DNA of 64,000 nucleotides from Archegozetes longisetosus (Eukaryota; Arthropoda; Arachnida; Sarcoptiformes; Trhypochthoniidae): positions 5,351,843 through 5,415,842 of the forward strand of contig JAEMBT020000003.1 of assembly GCA_018873245.2 (NCBI GenBank). The letters run 5' to 3'. Below the pieces are notes generated by a model. That model was not told the origin of the DNA and made no database searches. It saw only the letters and a program-made list of their open reading frames with translations. Position numbers and translations under genes: made by a program. Position 1 is the first letter of the stretch. Every line of letters starts with the position of its first letter. Shown here piece after piece: positions 53,676-64,000 of this stretch.

Positions 53676-56600
53676 GAACAACTGAATGTTAGACAATTAA
53701 TTAAATAGAAGAGTATTCGGAGTGCGATAACAGTTAAATTAATATCAAACTCGTTTGTTTCGATAACTTCTTGCACCTGTAGTTTGAACGCCAACACTTA
53801 TCTACAATTTGTTATATATATTATGTGAATGTGAACTCATTTACGAACGCCTTTTGGATAATCAATCAATTGTTGCAAGAATTATAGCCCACCTCTAAAT
53901 GACTTTATTTTCGAAACAAGTCCTAACAAATTTTACAAATCCCTCAAAAACTATTATTCAGTGATTTATTGAAGATCTCGTGCTTTTTGTGAAAAACTGC
54001 AATCAATCCATATTTATCGATCAGAAACTTTTGTAAAGACATCAAATTGTTGTTCATAATTCGCAAGCGCATCAAATTCATTAAATTGTCTGTCAATTGT
54101 TCGCGTGTTGAATGTAATGAGAATTGATAATTTAATTATTGTAGTACACGCCGATTAATTTATGATAAATGTCAATCATATCGATTCGATGTTAGTTATC
54201 TCTACCTATTTCTATATATTGTAGTTATGCAAATATAACAATCTTTCCTAATTCTTTTTGGTCACTATACATACCAGTGAATACCGACCTAATCCTAATC
54301 TCTTTATTGTATTAATAGCTTCGATTTATTATAACATCTGATCAACCGATTTGCTGATTAACCGATTTTCTCATGAAATGTATTATTAAGTATAAACTAA
54401 ATTAAGCCAAAGTATTAAGAATCGGTTTTATTGCTTGATTAGTAGAGTGCAGTGATTATGCTTTTTCTAAGCCATAAATTAAGCAATCATTCGTTCATAT
54501 CCCGCATATATCACTGCCTTTTCATACATGCCTCTCAATTCAAGGGAACAAATCAAGGCTTTCAAACAATATAATGGAATAAATCTTAACTTCTATCACA
54601 TGAAGATGACATGTATATCAACAACAACTATTGTTAGATCCATATCTGCCATGAAATTGTCGAGAATATTTGAATTTAATAATACTTATTTAGTGATTAG
54701 TTTAGTGTATGTCAAATTTATTATAGCTTCTAGACTCAGATTCTAAACGAATTCAATTTTATTTTTAGTGAATACAAAACTTCTAATTTTTTGGCCGATT
54801 CTATATTTTTTACCGTTTGATTTTAGATACAATTTTTTGTAAGCATAAATATATTTGTGTGACATTCAATTATTCTGTTACTCATGTACATTTAATTCAA
54901 ACATTTGATTAGATAATTGTCAGCATTATTATAAATGAACCCCTTTTCTTAAGCGTAAGTATTGTATTATATTTTAATTGATTATTATTAAGTATCAGAA
55001 GACGAACAAATGCAAATATAACTTGAAATTTCCCCAATTAAAGTTTTGAAATTATGTAAAATTAATTCGCTCATCAATATGTTGATTCCTCATTTTCAGT
55101 ATCTTTCTACCTTGCACAAAATCATTAGGTGACCGTCATCAATTGCCAAGCTAGCAAATTTCAAGTAGGTGCTCCAAGTTCCTAATTCAGGCTAGCTATG
55201 CACGCACATCGTATTGATTCTAATTAAATATATAATTTCCCCATTAAAACCTATTGTTTTATAGCTTTAAACTTGAATTTTAATGTGATTTTATTTTATT
55301 ATTAGAACGAATTAAGAAATGTTGAAAATGTACGATAGCTGCGTGAAGTGTGATTCAGATTTGAATTGAGGTGCTGTGCACTCTCCGCCCCTACGCTTCT
55401 GCACTAATCAACATTATCTTTTCAGACTTCAGCAAACCTTTCTGTCAGCACAAATTTTTACTCTCAATTGATATTTAATTATGTTTTTATCTGATAAGAT
55501 TACAGCCTTAACCTAACCTCAAATTACTCTATTTTAGGATTTGAATTGTTAACTACTCTTTCGGCCAAGTTGTGCGCCTTAAGAAAATTTGACACGAAAT
55601 AATGATAAACTCATTCTTTAATCGAGTAAAACTTCTAAATAGAGTTTAAAAATATGCTTTATATAAATAATGGTTAAACAAACAGTTCAGCTTTAATGTC
55701 AGAAATCATTACTCAATAATGTTATGGGATATGAATAGTTCAACAAATGGAGTATTCATTGTCTGATTGACTAATAGATAGTATATAAGTACAGCCGCCT
55801 CTCGTTATAGTGAACGCCCGAATGCACTAGAAATCTACTGATCATAACCGGAGTTTGCTATACTCAACTTGATTGTAGTCGAGTGTAACTTATTTTTGCG
55901 TTTGGCAATTCTTTTTCGCAACATTCAAGTAAATACTTACATAGATAGCATCAAAAGACAGGTTTTCTCCAAACTTGTAAATCCTAATTAATTCAGTATG
56001 ATTTCAATAGAGGAAGATTTTATTCTTGAACTTTTATTTTGAAGGATAAAAATATAAATCTAGATTTCCAAGATAACCCAAGCACACGGTTTACTGTAAA
56101 ACTAGACCAAACATACTTGAAATCCTGATTAATCCTTCATTTTGAACTTGAGTTCGTTTTTTACCTCAAATCATGACAATTGTAATCAATACTAACCAAA
56201 TATTGTGATTCTCTTCAATGCAAAAAACTCGACATCTGCTAAGATTGAAAAACTCTTCAAAGTTAATTACAGTAGTAGGAATTGGGAACAAGTTCATTTC
56301 AGATAAAGACATTCTGTTTCTTTTATACCTCGATCTCAATTCTACTCAAATTCCTTGCAATGTTATTCAGCTTAAATACTTTCACGTCTTCCTTAATAAA
56401 GTTCGATCAAAGTCTGATTAACCAAATTCAATCTGATGTCAGATATGATTTTTCTATCAAGTACTACAACATATCCACTTATCTCTCATTACTAAAATAT
56501 TTCTTCTCAACAGTTAATTAGTTACTAGTAACAAATGGCATTGCAACTCATTCAGATTTTCAGAATGTTTGCCAACTTGGGTTTGCCACTTCTCACCATT

Positions 56601-57374
56601 TGGTATTGAGGCTCAAGATCTTCAAGTTTACTTTTCACTTCAGATTGTCAGTCAATCTTCAATCTGAATCTAAGGATTATCGTACAGGGAAACTCTCTAC
56701 GCGTAATTTAGTTTTTTTTCCATTAAAGCCTTCACATGCTTGAAGTTTTTGTTTTTTGTTTAGTAAAAATTAAGTCAAACTCTTAATTATATCCTTCATG
56801 TTATAACTTTCTTTAAATATTTGAATTGTTACAGTGTGAAGCTTTTAGCTCACAGTAAAAATAACGTTTGTGAAAAATCTTATACTCTTAATCAAGATTA
56901 CACTTCAAACTAAACTATATTTAAATCTAATTTTTTACAACCATACTTAAAAGCTTCCCAAAACTTTCTCAAAAATTCTATTTTAGTCTTTTACCACTAT
57001 TTATCTATAGGGTTGTCTTTTCGATCGTTCAACTTAACTACTTTTGTCAAATTTGCTGGTTTTGGTAGATTTAAATGGCAAATTAACATTTAATTAAGTT
57101 AGGGGTAGCTTAAGGCAAACACTCCTTTGGTAGGACAACTCAATTCTAGCCTAACCTATAGCTCAAGTCTAGCGTTTCAAAGCCTTCAAAACGTTATTTT
57201 GTTTTACTATTTCGTTACGTATTATGTGTACGAATTGATGACCAATAGCAATAGCAATAGACTACTGGAAGTAACGTAAAAATTTGGCGCCATTTCTGTC
57301 GTCTAAATATTTGAACAGTTTTTAAAAAATAATTGTTTTTCATTTAATTATTGATTGAATTTTCAGTAAACAAA
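53676..57374. other. Gene-free region between SPOP and Spc24-like gene
   Basis: About 3.7 kb with no supported gene; the first part is SPOP 3' UTR without a clear AATAAA nearby. Frames are short and of random composition. The last 140 bp before 57375 hold CCAAT and E2F-type motifs, listed separately. Confidence 0.5.
57242..57315 (+). promoter_or_regulatory. Candidate cell-cycle promoter: CCAAT, E2F-type site, CHR-like hexamer
   Basis: Upstream of the Spc24-like ATG lie CCAAT (57242-57246), TTTGGCGCC (57283-57291), which matches the E2F/DP consensus TTTSSCGC, and TTTGAA (57310-57315), the CHR core. This order is typical of late cell-cycle promoters. The GC-rich E2F match stands out in AT-rich DNA; the other two are common words. 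Confidence 0.4.
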
Positions 57375-58202
57375 ATGTCGAATATTTCGCAAAATGAAAC
57401 GGAGTCTCAAAGTTCTGTAAGTTTTTCTATTTGATTCATTTCTAATGTGTTGTCAAATATTAATCAATATTTTTGTTATTCAACAGAAATACGAAGAGTT
57501 TTATGATAAAAATAATTATTTGACAATTGATTCATTGAATTTACAAAAAGAATTGGAAAACATTTGTGAGAATTTGTTTGCGTTGACTAATGAAGAATCG
57601 ATTAAACAATTGAACTCTAAATTGAATGATTTGAACACAATTGTTGTCAATAATATTGAGCTCGAAAACCAAATCAGGACTAAACAACAAAACGCTATCA
57701 AACAATTAGTTTCCAAATCAGAGCTTAATATCAATAATAAACCACTCAATGATTTGACTGAAAATGATTTAGTTGTTTATCACAAGGAATTACAGACTTC
57801 TGTCAATTGTCTTAAATCAGAACTAATCAACAAAAAAGATCTGAAAACCGAGTTATCAAATAAAGTAAGACATTTGCAGCAAATGGTGGAACAGCTCAAG
57901 AATGAATCACAAAATTTGATGAAAGAAAAGGCTGAGAATAAGAGCAACGAATGCAAAACACTGGCGAATGTGATGCGAGTCATGTATAAGACTTACAATA
58001 AGTCAAAAGTTGTCGGACGTAAGCATTCATTACTGTTTTACTGTTAATCATGTTAACAATTGTCTCTCAAATTTGATTTTTAGTCGTTTTCAACGATGAC
58101 GAAAACTTAGAGCGTCTTATTGTTGTCGATAAAGAGAACAAATCAGAACAAGAAATCGCTGAGGAATTTTGGAGTTCTCTCAATCAAGACTACGATATAT
58201 AA
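57375..58202 (+). CDS. Coiled-coil protein, probable kinetochore Spc24-like (3 exons)
   Basis: Exons 57375-57416, 57487-58018 and 58084-58202 (introns of 70 and 65 bp, frame preserved) give 230 aa. Residues about 20-180 are highly charged with Leu/Ile/Val heptads (SLNLQKELENICENLFAL, KLNDLNTIVVNNIELENQI, KVRHLQQMVEQLKNE), predicting a long coiled coil. The last 45 residues form a compact tail (KVVGLVFNDDENLERL, then AEEFWSSLNQDYDI) that resembles the end of the Spc24 globular domain, where a VKG segment precedes a final helix with W-x-L. Spc24 pairs with Spc25 in the Ndc80 complex that links kinetochores to microtubules. Size and layout (coiled coil, then a small C-terminal domain) fit, but overall similarity is low and another coiled-coil mitotic protein is possible. 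An E2F-type site 84 bp upstream of the ATG agrees with a cell-cycle role. It converges on CSE1L. Confidence 0.5.
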
Positions 58203-58476
58203 GTGACGTATAATTTAACTTTTGATTCCATATTTTTTACTCTTTTTTAACTGGTATCTATTCCTCATATAATTAATAAGCCATTAATTACAAGAATTTA
58301 AAACCTTTGTGAATATAAGTTTAATATAAATTTATTAATTTCGTACTTTATTCACACATTATTTAGTTAATAAATTTATATTAATAATGTACTGCATATG
58401 AATAAAAGCAATTACAAAGTATTCTAAATGCAATAAAACGGAGTTAATTATTTTTTACATTGAAAAGTGTTTAAAT
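58203..58476. other. Shared 3' region of convergent Spc24-like gene and CSE1L
   Basis: 274 bp between two stop codons. Plus-strand AATAAA occurs at 58369-58374, 58401-58406 and 58432-58437; minus-strand AATAAA (TTTATT on plus) at 58331-58336 and 58347-58352. If the signals are used, the two 3' UTRs overlap by a few tens of bases or more. Confidence 0.5.
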
Positions 58477-61416
58477 TTATACGATATTAATGTTTGCCGC
58501 CTGACAATAGCCCGACAAAAAGGAGATAGCGTTCGGTTGCAAACCTGAAGAGATAAGTGGATTTAGTTTTCCCGGATGTCTGGCTGACAACTTTCCCAAT
58601 GATTGCGCCAAATAAAGTCGCGAATCGCTTACAACTCCTTCCAAAGGATCGCGTTCTTTCTTTCCAGCGAATACGAGTTGTGAATATGTGGCCTGATAAC
58701 CGGGCGTGTCCTCGATCTCGATGAAATGTTCGTCATCTGGGATCGTGTCATCTTCGGGCAATTCAAACAAAGCCACCAAAGATGACAATAAAGGTGTCCA
58801 AAATTGTGAGTATTCACCGATTATGGTACAGTCGAGTTCACATAAGATTTTGGTCATTCCAAACGCTAATATTTTCTTCTCAATAGTTCCAGAAACTCGC
58901 TGTGCTTCTGGGATGAAAAGCTTTTCTAAAACCATACCAAACATTTTTAGTTGAATTGAATCGATTGTATTGACTAATGTTTGTGCGCCGTATTTGTAGG
59001 TGAATAATGAGAAGAAAACAAGCAATGATTTGACGTATTTTGTAGTTTTAGAACTAGTCAGACGTTGGAAAAGTAAGAGAAAAATTTGTTTGATATAAGG
59101 CGCCAAACTGTCACTGTCTGCGAATTCCATCAAACTTTGCAATATATAGAATCCCTGGTGATCATTACTTTTTGATGCTACCAGTTTCTGGAATACTCCT
59201 AATAATGGCGTCAGTTTTCCAGCAGCAACTATTTGACTCGAGCTCTTCTCTATGAAAGCTTGTAATAATCGAACCAATGGAGCGATATTTGCGGGTCTGT
59301 CCCAAAGAATAGGTGCCAATAGATGGGGAAATAATTGCATATATGGCTCAGGAATAGGGGTATTCTCATACATTTCCAGAAGCAATGATAAAATTTGAAA
59401 TACATAAGGCATGAACTCTTGAACGTCTTGAATAAGGATTTCTTGAAATATTGGGAACAAAACCGATTCGAAATGGGTGACAAAAGCGCGATCTCTTTGA
59501 CATGCAATCCGAATCGAAAGACTCAACGTTTCAAACAGATAGTGATTGAAATGAGGTTTACTCGGATTTTTAGTCACTTCCGACAATTTACTGGTCAATT
59601 TAGGCAATAACTCTGAAAAATACGGCAAAACATTTTCTTGCAATAGACTAAATGATCTCATTATAGCTTTAATCGCGTATTCGTTCTCTGACGAACCAGG
59701 TTTCGATAGAATACCAAACAGTCCGTTAAGCACTGGTTGAATCAATCCACTCAAGTCTTGGACCTTAATTGAAGGTAAATTCTGTTGAGTTGAATCTCTC
59801 AATGTCATTAACTTTTCGAGTGTATGTGCGGCGTAAGTGTGAACCACGACACTGTCAGCACTCATGTGTTCGACTATTAGAGGTAAACACGGAATCAACA
59901 CTTCTCTTAATGGTAATTGATTACGAAATGTCATAATATACTTGAGCGCATCTGCTCTCAAGACTGGCAATTCATTCAAATTAGAACTTCGCGCCAAATC
60001 TGGACGAACGAAGTTAAGGAAAAATTCAGTTATGTTTACGAGCTGTGATGTGTTGGTTGTTCCTAATCGAGCGGTTCCAGCCTTTACTGCCAATGAAGTC
60101 ACTAAGTAAATGGCAGCGTCTTTGCTTTTCCAGTTTTCTATTGGATTTTCAGCGTATTTGTTGAGCATCACTTGAATGTATTGACTAAAAACAGCTGTCA
60201 TTTGTTCTTCGAAATATCTGGACAGAGATTTCACGAGATCACAGGCGGCTCTTCGTCTGGTGTCAACATCAGATCCTTCGATATCACGGCGTATATACTC
60301 TTCCGGATTGTCTTCGAATAGCTCTTCATCTGAAACCCTAAACTCCATGTTTGGGACAATAATTCTCGAACTAATAGAATCTAAAACTCCTTCGGCTTGA
60401 AATAGGCTCTGATATTGGCTTCGATCAGCGACTGTCGACAAGAAATGAATGGCATTACTCACTAATAAATCGTATTTAGGTTCGGGTCCGGTATTGATCA
60501 ATAGATTCCAAACTGTTTGAACAAATCCCGGCAAATAGCTCTCAAACTCTTCATTATATTTTTGCGCAAACATTCCTATATTGTCACAGATCTGAGATTT
60601 CAGTTGTTCAAGAAGTCCAGCTTCTTCTTCCTCGCTAGTTTGCAATAACTGATTATTAACTGATAGTAACTCGAGAAAGTGTTTCATCCAAATATTCATA
60701 TTGTCTTCAAAAAACTCGGGTAAGTCTTGAGCGTTCAGACTGTTAAATATTTTTGCGCAAAGAACTAATGAACTGAAGATAATCTTCAAGTTTTGTGGAT
60801 TATTTGAATGAGTGCCCGCCAACTGGACAGTGCGTACAAAGAGATCAGTGAAAGGTTGGGCGAAACGGTCCAAAACATACTTGATTTCAGTCCACAATTC
60901 GTTAGACTTGAACTCATGTCGGTATCGTTTGAAAAGAGAATGAGCCGTTTGTAAAACACCGTTAATTACATTGAAATTGATTTCATTTGCGGTCACATTC
61001 ATTCTGATGATCATGTCATCCAGAAGGTTTGGCCACTTTTCGGGAAAGTCTTCTCTACCGATAATACTGACTGAATCACTTAATTGTCTTTGAATTTGTT
61101 CGGGACTTTTAAGCATGAGGTCTATAATGACTTTTTTGATCTGATTTCTATCGTTTAAACTAATTTTGTCAGTAACTGAGTCATCGCTTTGGGACCAATT
61201 TCTTTTGACGAAGTTCTTGAAAGTGATGGCTGCACTGATACGAATCGTTAGATCCACAGCATTGCAATCAACCAATTGTAATAATAAAGTAGAAAATCCT
61301 TCGTTGTTCTCAAGTGATTTCAGATAATTTTCGGCTCCTTTTCTCACGTTTATATCTGGCGAAAGCGTTTGCATCAAATATGAAGACAATTGACTCACGT
61401 TTTCGTTTATTGCCAT
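58477..61416 (-). CDS. CSE1L: Exportin-2 (CAS/CSE1L), importin-alpha re-exporter, single exon
   Basis: A 979-aa single-exon protein (human CSE1L 971). CAS is a karyopherin-beta HEAT-repeat protein that, with RanGTP, carries importin-alpha back to the cytoplasm. The frame stays open 14 codons further 5' but without an ATG; the ATG at 61416 has a good context (GAAATGG) and puts the protein at family length. Visible: the N-terminal importin-beta domain (TLSPDINVRKGAENYLKSLE, FKNFVKRNW), SIIGREDFPEKWPNLLDDM, the near-invariant HSLFKRYRHEFKSNELWTE, EEAGLLEQLKSQICDN, the EYIRRDIEGSDVDTRRRAA segment typical of CAS, KNPSKPHFNHYLFE, KMFGMVLEKL, and the end LFELPEDDTIPDDEHF plus IEDTPGYQATYSQLVFAGKK. 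The whole length is covered with no frameshift. It converges on the Spc24-like gene. The absence of introns in 2.9 kb is unusual beside its many-exon neighbours. Confidence 0.97.
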   Translation of the reverse strand: MAINENVSQLSSYLMQTLSPDINVRKGAENYLKSLENNEGFSTLLLQLVDCNAVDLTIRISAAITFKNFVKRNWSQSDDSVTDKISLNDRNQIKKVIIDLMLKSPEQIQRQLSDSVSIIGREDFPEKWPNLLDDMIIRMNVTANEINFNVINGVLQTAHSLFKRYRHEFKSNELWTEIKYVLDRFAQPFTDLFVRTVQLAGTHSNNPQNLKIIFSSLVLCAKIFNSLNAQDLPEFFEDNMNIWMKHFLELLSVNNQLLQTSEEEEAGLLEQLKSQICDNIGMFAQKYNEEFESYLPGFVQTVWNLLINTGPEPKYDLLVSNAIHFLSTVADRSQYQSLFQAEGVLDSISSRIIVPNMEFRVSDEELFEDNPEEYIRRDIEGSDVDTRRRAACDLVKSLSRYFEEQMTAVFSQYIQVMLNKYAENPIENWKSKDAAIYLVTSLAVKAGTARLGTTNTSQLVNITEFFLNFVRPDLARSSNLNELPVLRADALKYIMTFRNQLPLREVLIPCLPLIVEHMSADSVVVHTYAAHTLEKLMTLRDSTQQNLPSIKVQDLSGLIQPVLNGLFGILSKPGSSENEYAIKAIMRSFSLLQENVLPYFSELLPKLTSKLSEVTKNPSKPHFNHYLFETLSLSIRIACQRDRAFVTHFESVLFPIFQEILIQDVQEFMPYVFQILSLLLEMYENTPIPEPYMQLFPHLLAPILWDRPANIAPLVRLLQAFIEKSSSQIVAAGKLTPLLGVFQKLVASKSNDHQGFYILQSLMEFADSDSLAPYIKQIFLLLFQRLTSSKTTKYVKSLLVFFSLFTYKYGAQTLVNTIDSIQLKMFGMVLEKLFIPEAQRVSGTIEKKILAFGMTKILCELDCTIIGEYSQFWTPLLSSLVALFELPEDDTIPDDEHFIEIEDTPGYQATYSQLVFAGKKERDPLEGVVSDSRLYLAQSLGKLSARHPGKLNPLISSGLQPNAISFLSGYCQAANINIV

Positions 61417-64000
61417 TTCTTCTATGATTAAGTTATGGTTAAGTTTGATTAATTTCAACTACAATCAATAACTAACTTGTACTTAATTCAAATGTTTATA
61501 TTAAAGCTTAATAGAAATCAAAAATAACTGACAACTGAATCGTTGCACGAGTTCTTCACAACGTTTTCTTATCGTCCTTTCTGGAAAAGTAATTACGTTC
61601 TGATTTGTCATGAAAAGGGGCAAATTCTGATCAAATATTTGTTCAAGCAGTATGTAAATAGGCCGAGTAAAGTGTTTGTAAGTTTTTAATTAAGTGTTCC
61701 TATTAATAACTTTGTACCGTAACCACCTTTTCGTGTGCACTCCTTGCCCCTATGTTACGCTGTTTTATTTCATATTCTCTCTATCTTTTAACGTTGTGGT
61801 TACATCTTTTCAATTTTGTCTCTTATCCTACTGCCTAATAATGCAACGTTGTTAACGAATACTGCCTATGTTAATAGAATCTATTCAGCACTTGTTATGC
61901 TAACCTATCCAGTAGCATAGCCACAAATTTTGACTAAGGGTAAAAAGTTTTGTACTATTAGTCGAGCTAGGTCTACATTTTTATCACTTTGATTATGCTT
62001 GCGATAGTCTATTAATCAATAGTTATTTTTAGCTAATTAAATTTAATATCCAAACCAAAATACAGGTTTGGGACTGCATTCTGAAAACTTTGCAAAAGTC
62101 TACAATGCCAATCAATCTTTTGCAGTCGACTATGTTTTGCAATTTGCAATCGTGATGTGATCCCTACTTTTAACACAAATTCAGGGTGCCTGTGCCCCTT
62201 CTCTTTCTCTGGCTCTGCACTGATGCATGACTAAATTGTATGATTTTATATTCAAAAATTATTCACACAATTATACGAATTATTCGCTCAATTTCATAAT
62301 TTTCACCACTTATGCAATAAAACTACAAATTTCGCAATTTTTGCTCTAATTTCATTGTATTATTCCATTAGCATATATTTTTGATTACACTCTCAATTCT
62401 TTCGAAACTTTTCGGAAAGTTTGCTAGTCGATGCTTTTGGCTTTTCCCTCAGTTTCAAAGTATTTAACGGATGAAGAAAAAACTCGAGTTCAAAACGTGT
62501 AAAAATTTCGGATAAACATGTATTTATCTGAATAAGTGAACAGACTGTTAGCTTAAATTAAATTAATTGCTGCGATTAGATTGAGACAAAGAGTTGATTA
62601 GATTGCAATTATATGGGTTTTGAGTGCTCTTTGTCTGTAAAACGTAAATATCTTTACAGTAGTTCAATAGCATTTATAAGTACAGGTATCTCATTTTTTA
62701 AGTTCTTCACACGAGTAGGACTTATCTAAGTACAACTTTGACCAGAGATACGCCTATATAGATTTCAAGGTAGGTCTATATCGAGGTTTAATTTAAACAA
62801 ACTAATGAAATATTAACTCTTATTCGCGAGTATTATAGTGTTTGCATCTAATAGTCAGGTCTACTGGTCTAGTTGGCAATCATTCAAAATTCAAAGTTTG
62901 CTGTTTCTCAACTTCTTTTAGAGATCTTATTGCACAATCTTAGCCAACAGGGCTAGGGCTATAGCTCCCCAAAGATTTTTTAACTGAGGTGTAGGTCTGT
63001 AATGGAAATAATCAGACAAAGCACTTTGAGACTATTTATTGAATGCACGAACCGATTGCTTATCATTAAACATAAATTTAAGATTTTAAGCTAATTAACA
63101 CATATTTTTAATGTGTATATGCGTTTGTTTCGACAAATCAGACAATCTAATTTTAAACTTTTAGCCCTTAGACTAAAAATACTTGCTACGGTGCTGCTCT
63201 AATGTTTGTAAATTATTCAATAAAGTTTTAATTGAAATCGATTACGATTTCGTTTTACATAATTTGATGTCAATGAAAACATTAAAAAACTTGTTTTCTA
63301 GAACCTTCTTATAATTATTACAAAATCGTAAGAGTTGTAAATGCGATAAAAAATTGCAAATCACATCAAATAGATTTATCAAGTGGAGTATATGTTGAGA
63401 CAAAAAGCGATATTTAGGGACATATACTTGTTGGGTAGCCATAGCAACACCTACACGATATCGTAATCGGCGTCACTTTATAAGGAAAGCCAACACTTGT
63501 ATTTATTGCATAAAAAGACTTTTAAAAAAGTTAAATGAACTCAGACCTCTTTGTTTCACAATCGAATTAATGTCTTATTTGTTAACTAAAATTTGTGTCT
63601 ATTTCTACCGAAACTCTTTCGATTTACGACAATTGTTTGATTAGTTAAATTAAACTGAATTAAACTGGTTTTGATTGACTAATAATTAATAAATAAACCG
63701 AAAATTGCTGAATCACTCAAAGCGTGAAAACATTTCATAACTATTTCGTCATTCAATTAGAAAACATTCGACGATTTATTTGCCATCGCTATTAATCAAC
63801 TCATTAATTTATTTATTACTTTGTTTTTGTGTCAAATATTGGATTGTCTTTGGCGAACGTATTGTTTTGTTGTCGAATTAATGGATTGAAGATAAATGGA
63901 AAGTATTTTTTGGTCAAATGACTCAATAATGAAAACATAAACTATGGTTCATCACATAATGTTATTCCGACTTATTTTTAATAATAATAGTAATAATAAT
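61417..64000. other. CSE1L promoter side and gene-free right end
   Basis: About 2.6 kb with no supported gene. The first couple of hundred bases should contain the CSE1L promoter (minus strand), with no TATA box or DRE that I can see. Two pieces of the dispersed TAGCCA repeat family lie at about 61916-61960 and 62941-62985. A 66-codon minus frame at 63242-63442 has random composition. The window ends in a TAA-rich run. Confidence 0.45.
61916..62985 (+). repeat. Dispersed repeat fragments, second site
   Basis: CATAGCCACAAATTTTGACT at 61916 resembles the 41379 piece (CATAGCCAAGCTTTTGGTCT). TAGCCAACAGGGCTAGGGCT at 62941 resembles the reverse complement of the 41594-41640 piece, including a following AGCTCCCC and AGATTTTTT. 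Boundaries are uncertain and the span between the two pieces is not itself repetitive. Confidence 0.3.

Noticed and set aside
61417-61458. Longer CSE1L N-terminus starting at 61458
   Set aside because: The codon at 61458 is TTG and no ATG exists before 61416; the shorter protein matches the family length.

Overview
This window is animal nuclear DNA. It is AT-rich, its genes are interrupted by GT-AG introns of about 55 to 3,000 bp, and every product I recognise is a conserved metazoan protein. The protein variants (an amphiphysin close to the arthropod type, a roadkill-like SPOP, a single NAB gene, an intronless HEXIM) fit an arthropod. A compact AT-rich chelicerate such as a mite is my best guess, but that is inference. 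I see no bacterial, viral or organellar block, no CRISPR array, and no rRNA or tRNA gene.

Layout from left to right: an amphiphysin/BIN1-type BAR-SH3 gene (+, six exons, 2126-9975); an intronless HEXIM gene (-, 12443-13426) whose 5' end faces the proteasome lid gene PSMD3/Rpn3 (+, 13882-17615) across a 455 bp divergent promoter; about 5.4 kb of mostly empty DNA holding one short coding-looking ORF and a 16-bp tandem repeat; a large NAB transcriptional corepressor gene (+, twelve exons, 23072-39698, 812 aa); about 6 kb of gene-free DNA; a close tandem pair, inositol monophosphatase (+, 45854-46675) and an HSPBAP1-like JmjC protein (+, 47053-48293); about 3.9 kb of gene-free DNA; SPOP/roadkill, a MATH-BTB CUL3 adaptor (+, 52177-53675); about 3.7 kb of gene-free DNA; and a convergent pair, a small coiled-coil protein resembling kinetochore Spc24 (+, 57375-58202) and the exportin-2 gene CSE1L (-, 58477-61416, single exon). 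The last 2.6 kb has no gene I can support.

The genes do not form one pathway. They are an ordinary run of housekeeping and regulatory genes: membrane curvature, P-TEFb control, proteasome, EGR corepression, inositol recycling, a putative 2-oxoglutarate oxygenase, ubiquitin ligase adaptor, kinetochore and nuclear export. Exon junctions were set by hand from GT/AG sites, reading phase and family alignment from memory. All internal junctions of the multi-exon genes keep one continuous frame.

No new biological system stands out. The points most worth a second look are: three motifs in the last NAB exon (AT-hook-like, PxDLS and sumoylation-type); an unannotated 58-codon ORF at 18623-18799; an E2F-type site and a CHR-like hexamer in front of the Spc24-like gene; a Gly/Ser-rich open frame just upstream of the SPOP start; and a dispersed repeat family marked by TAGCCA and AGGGCTAGGG.
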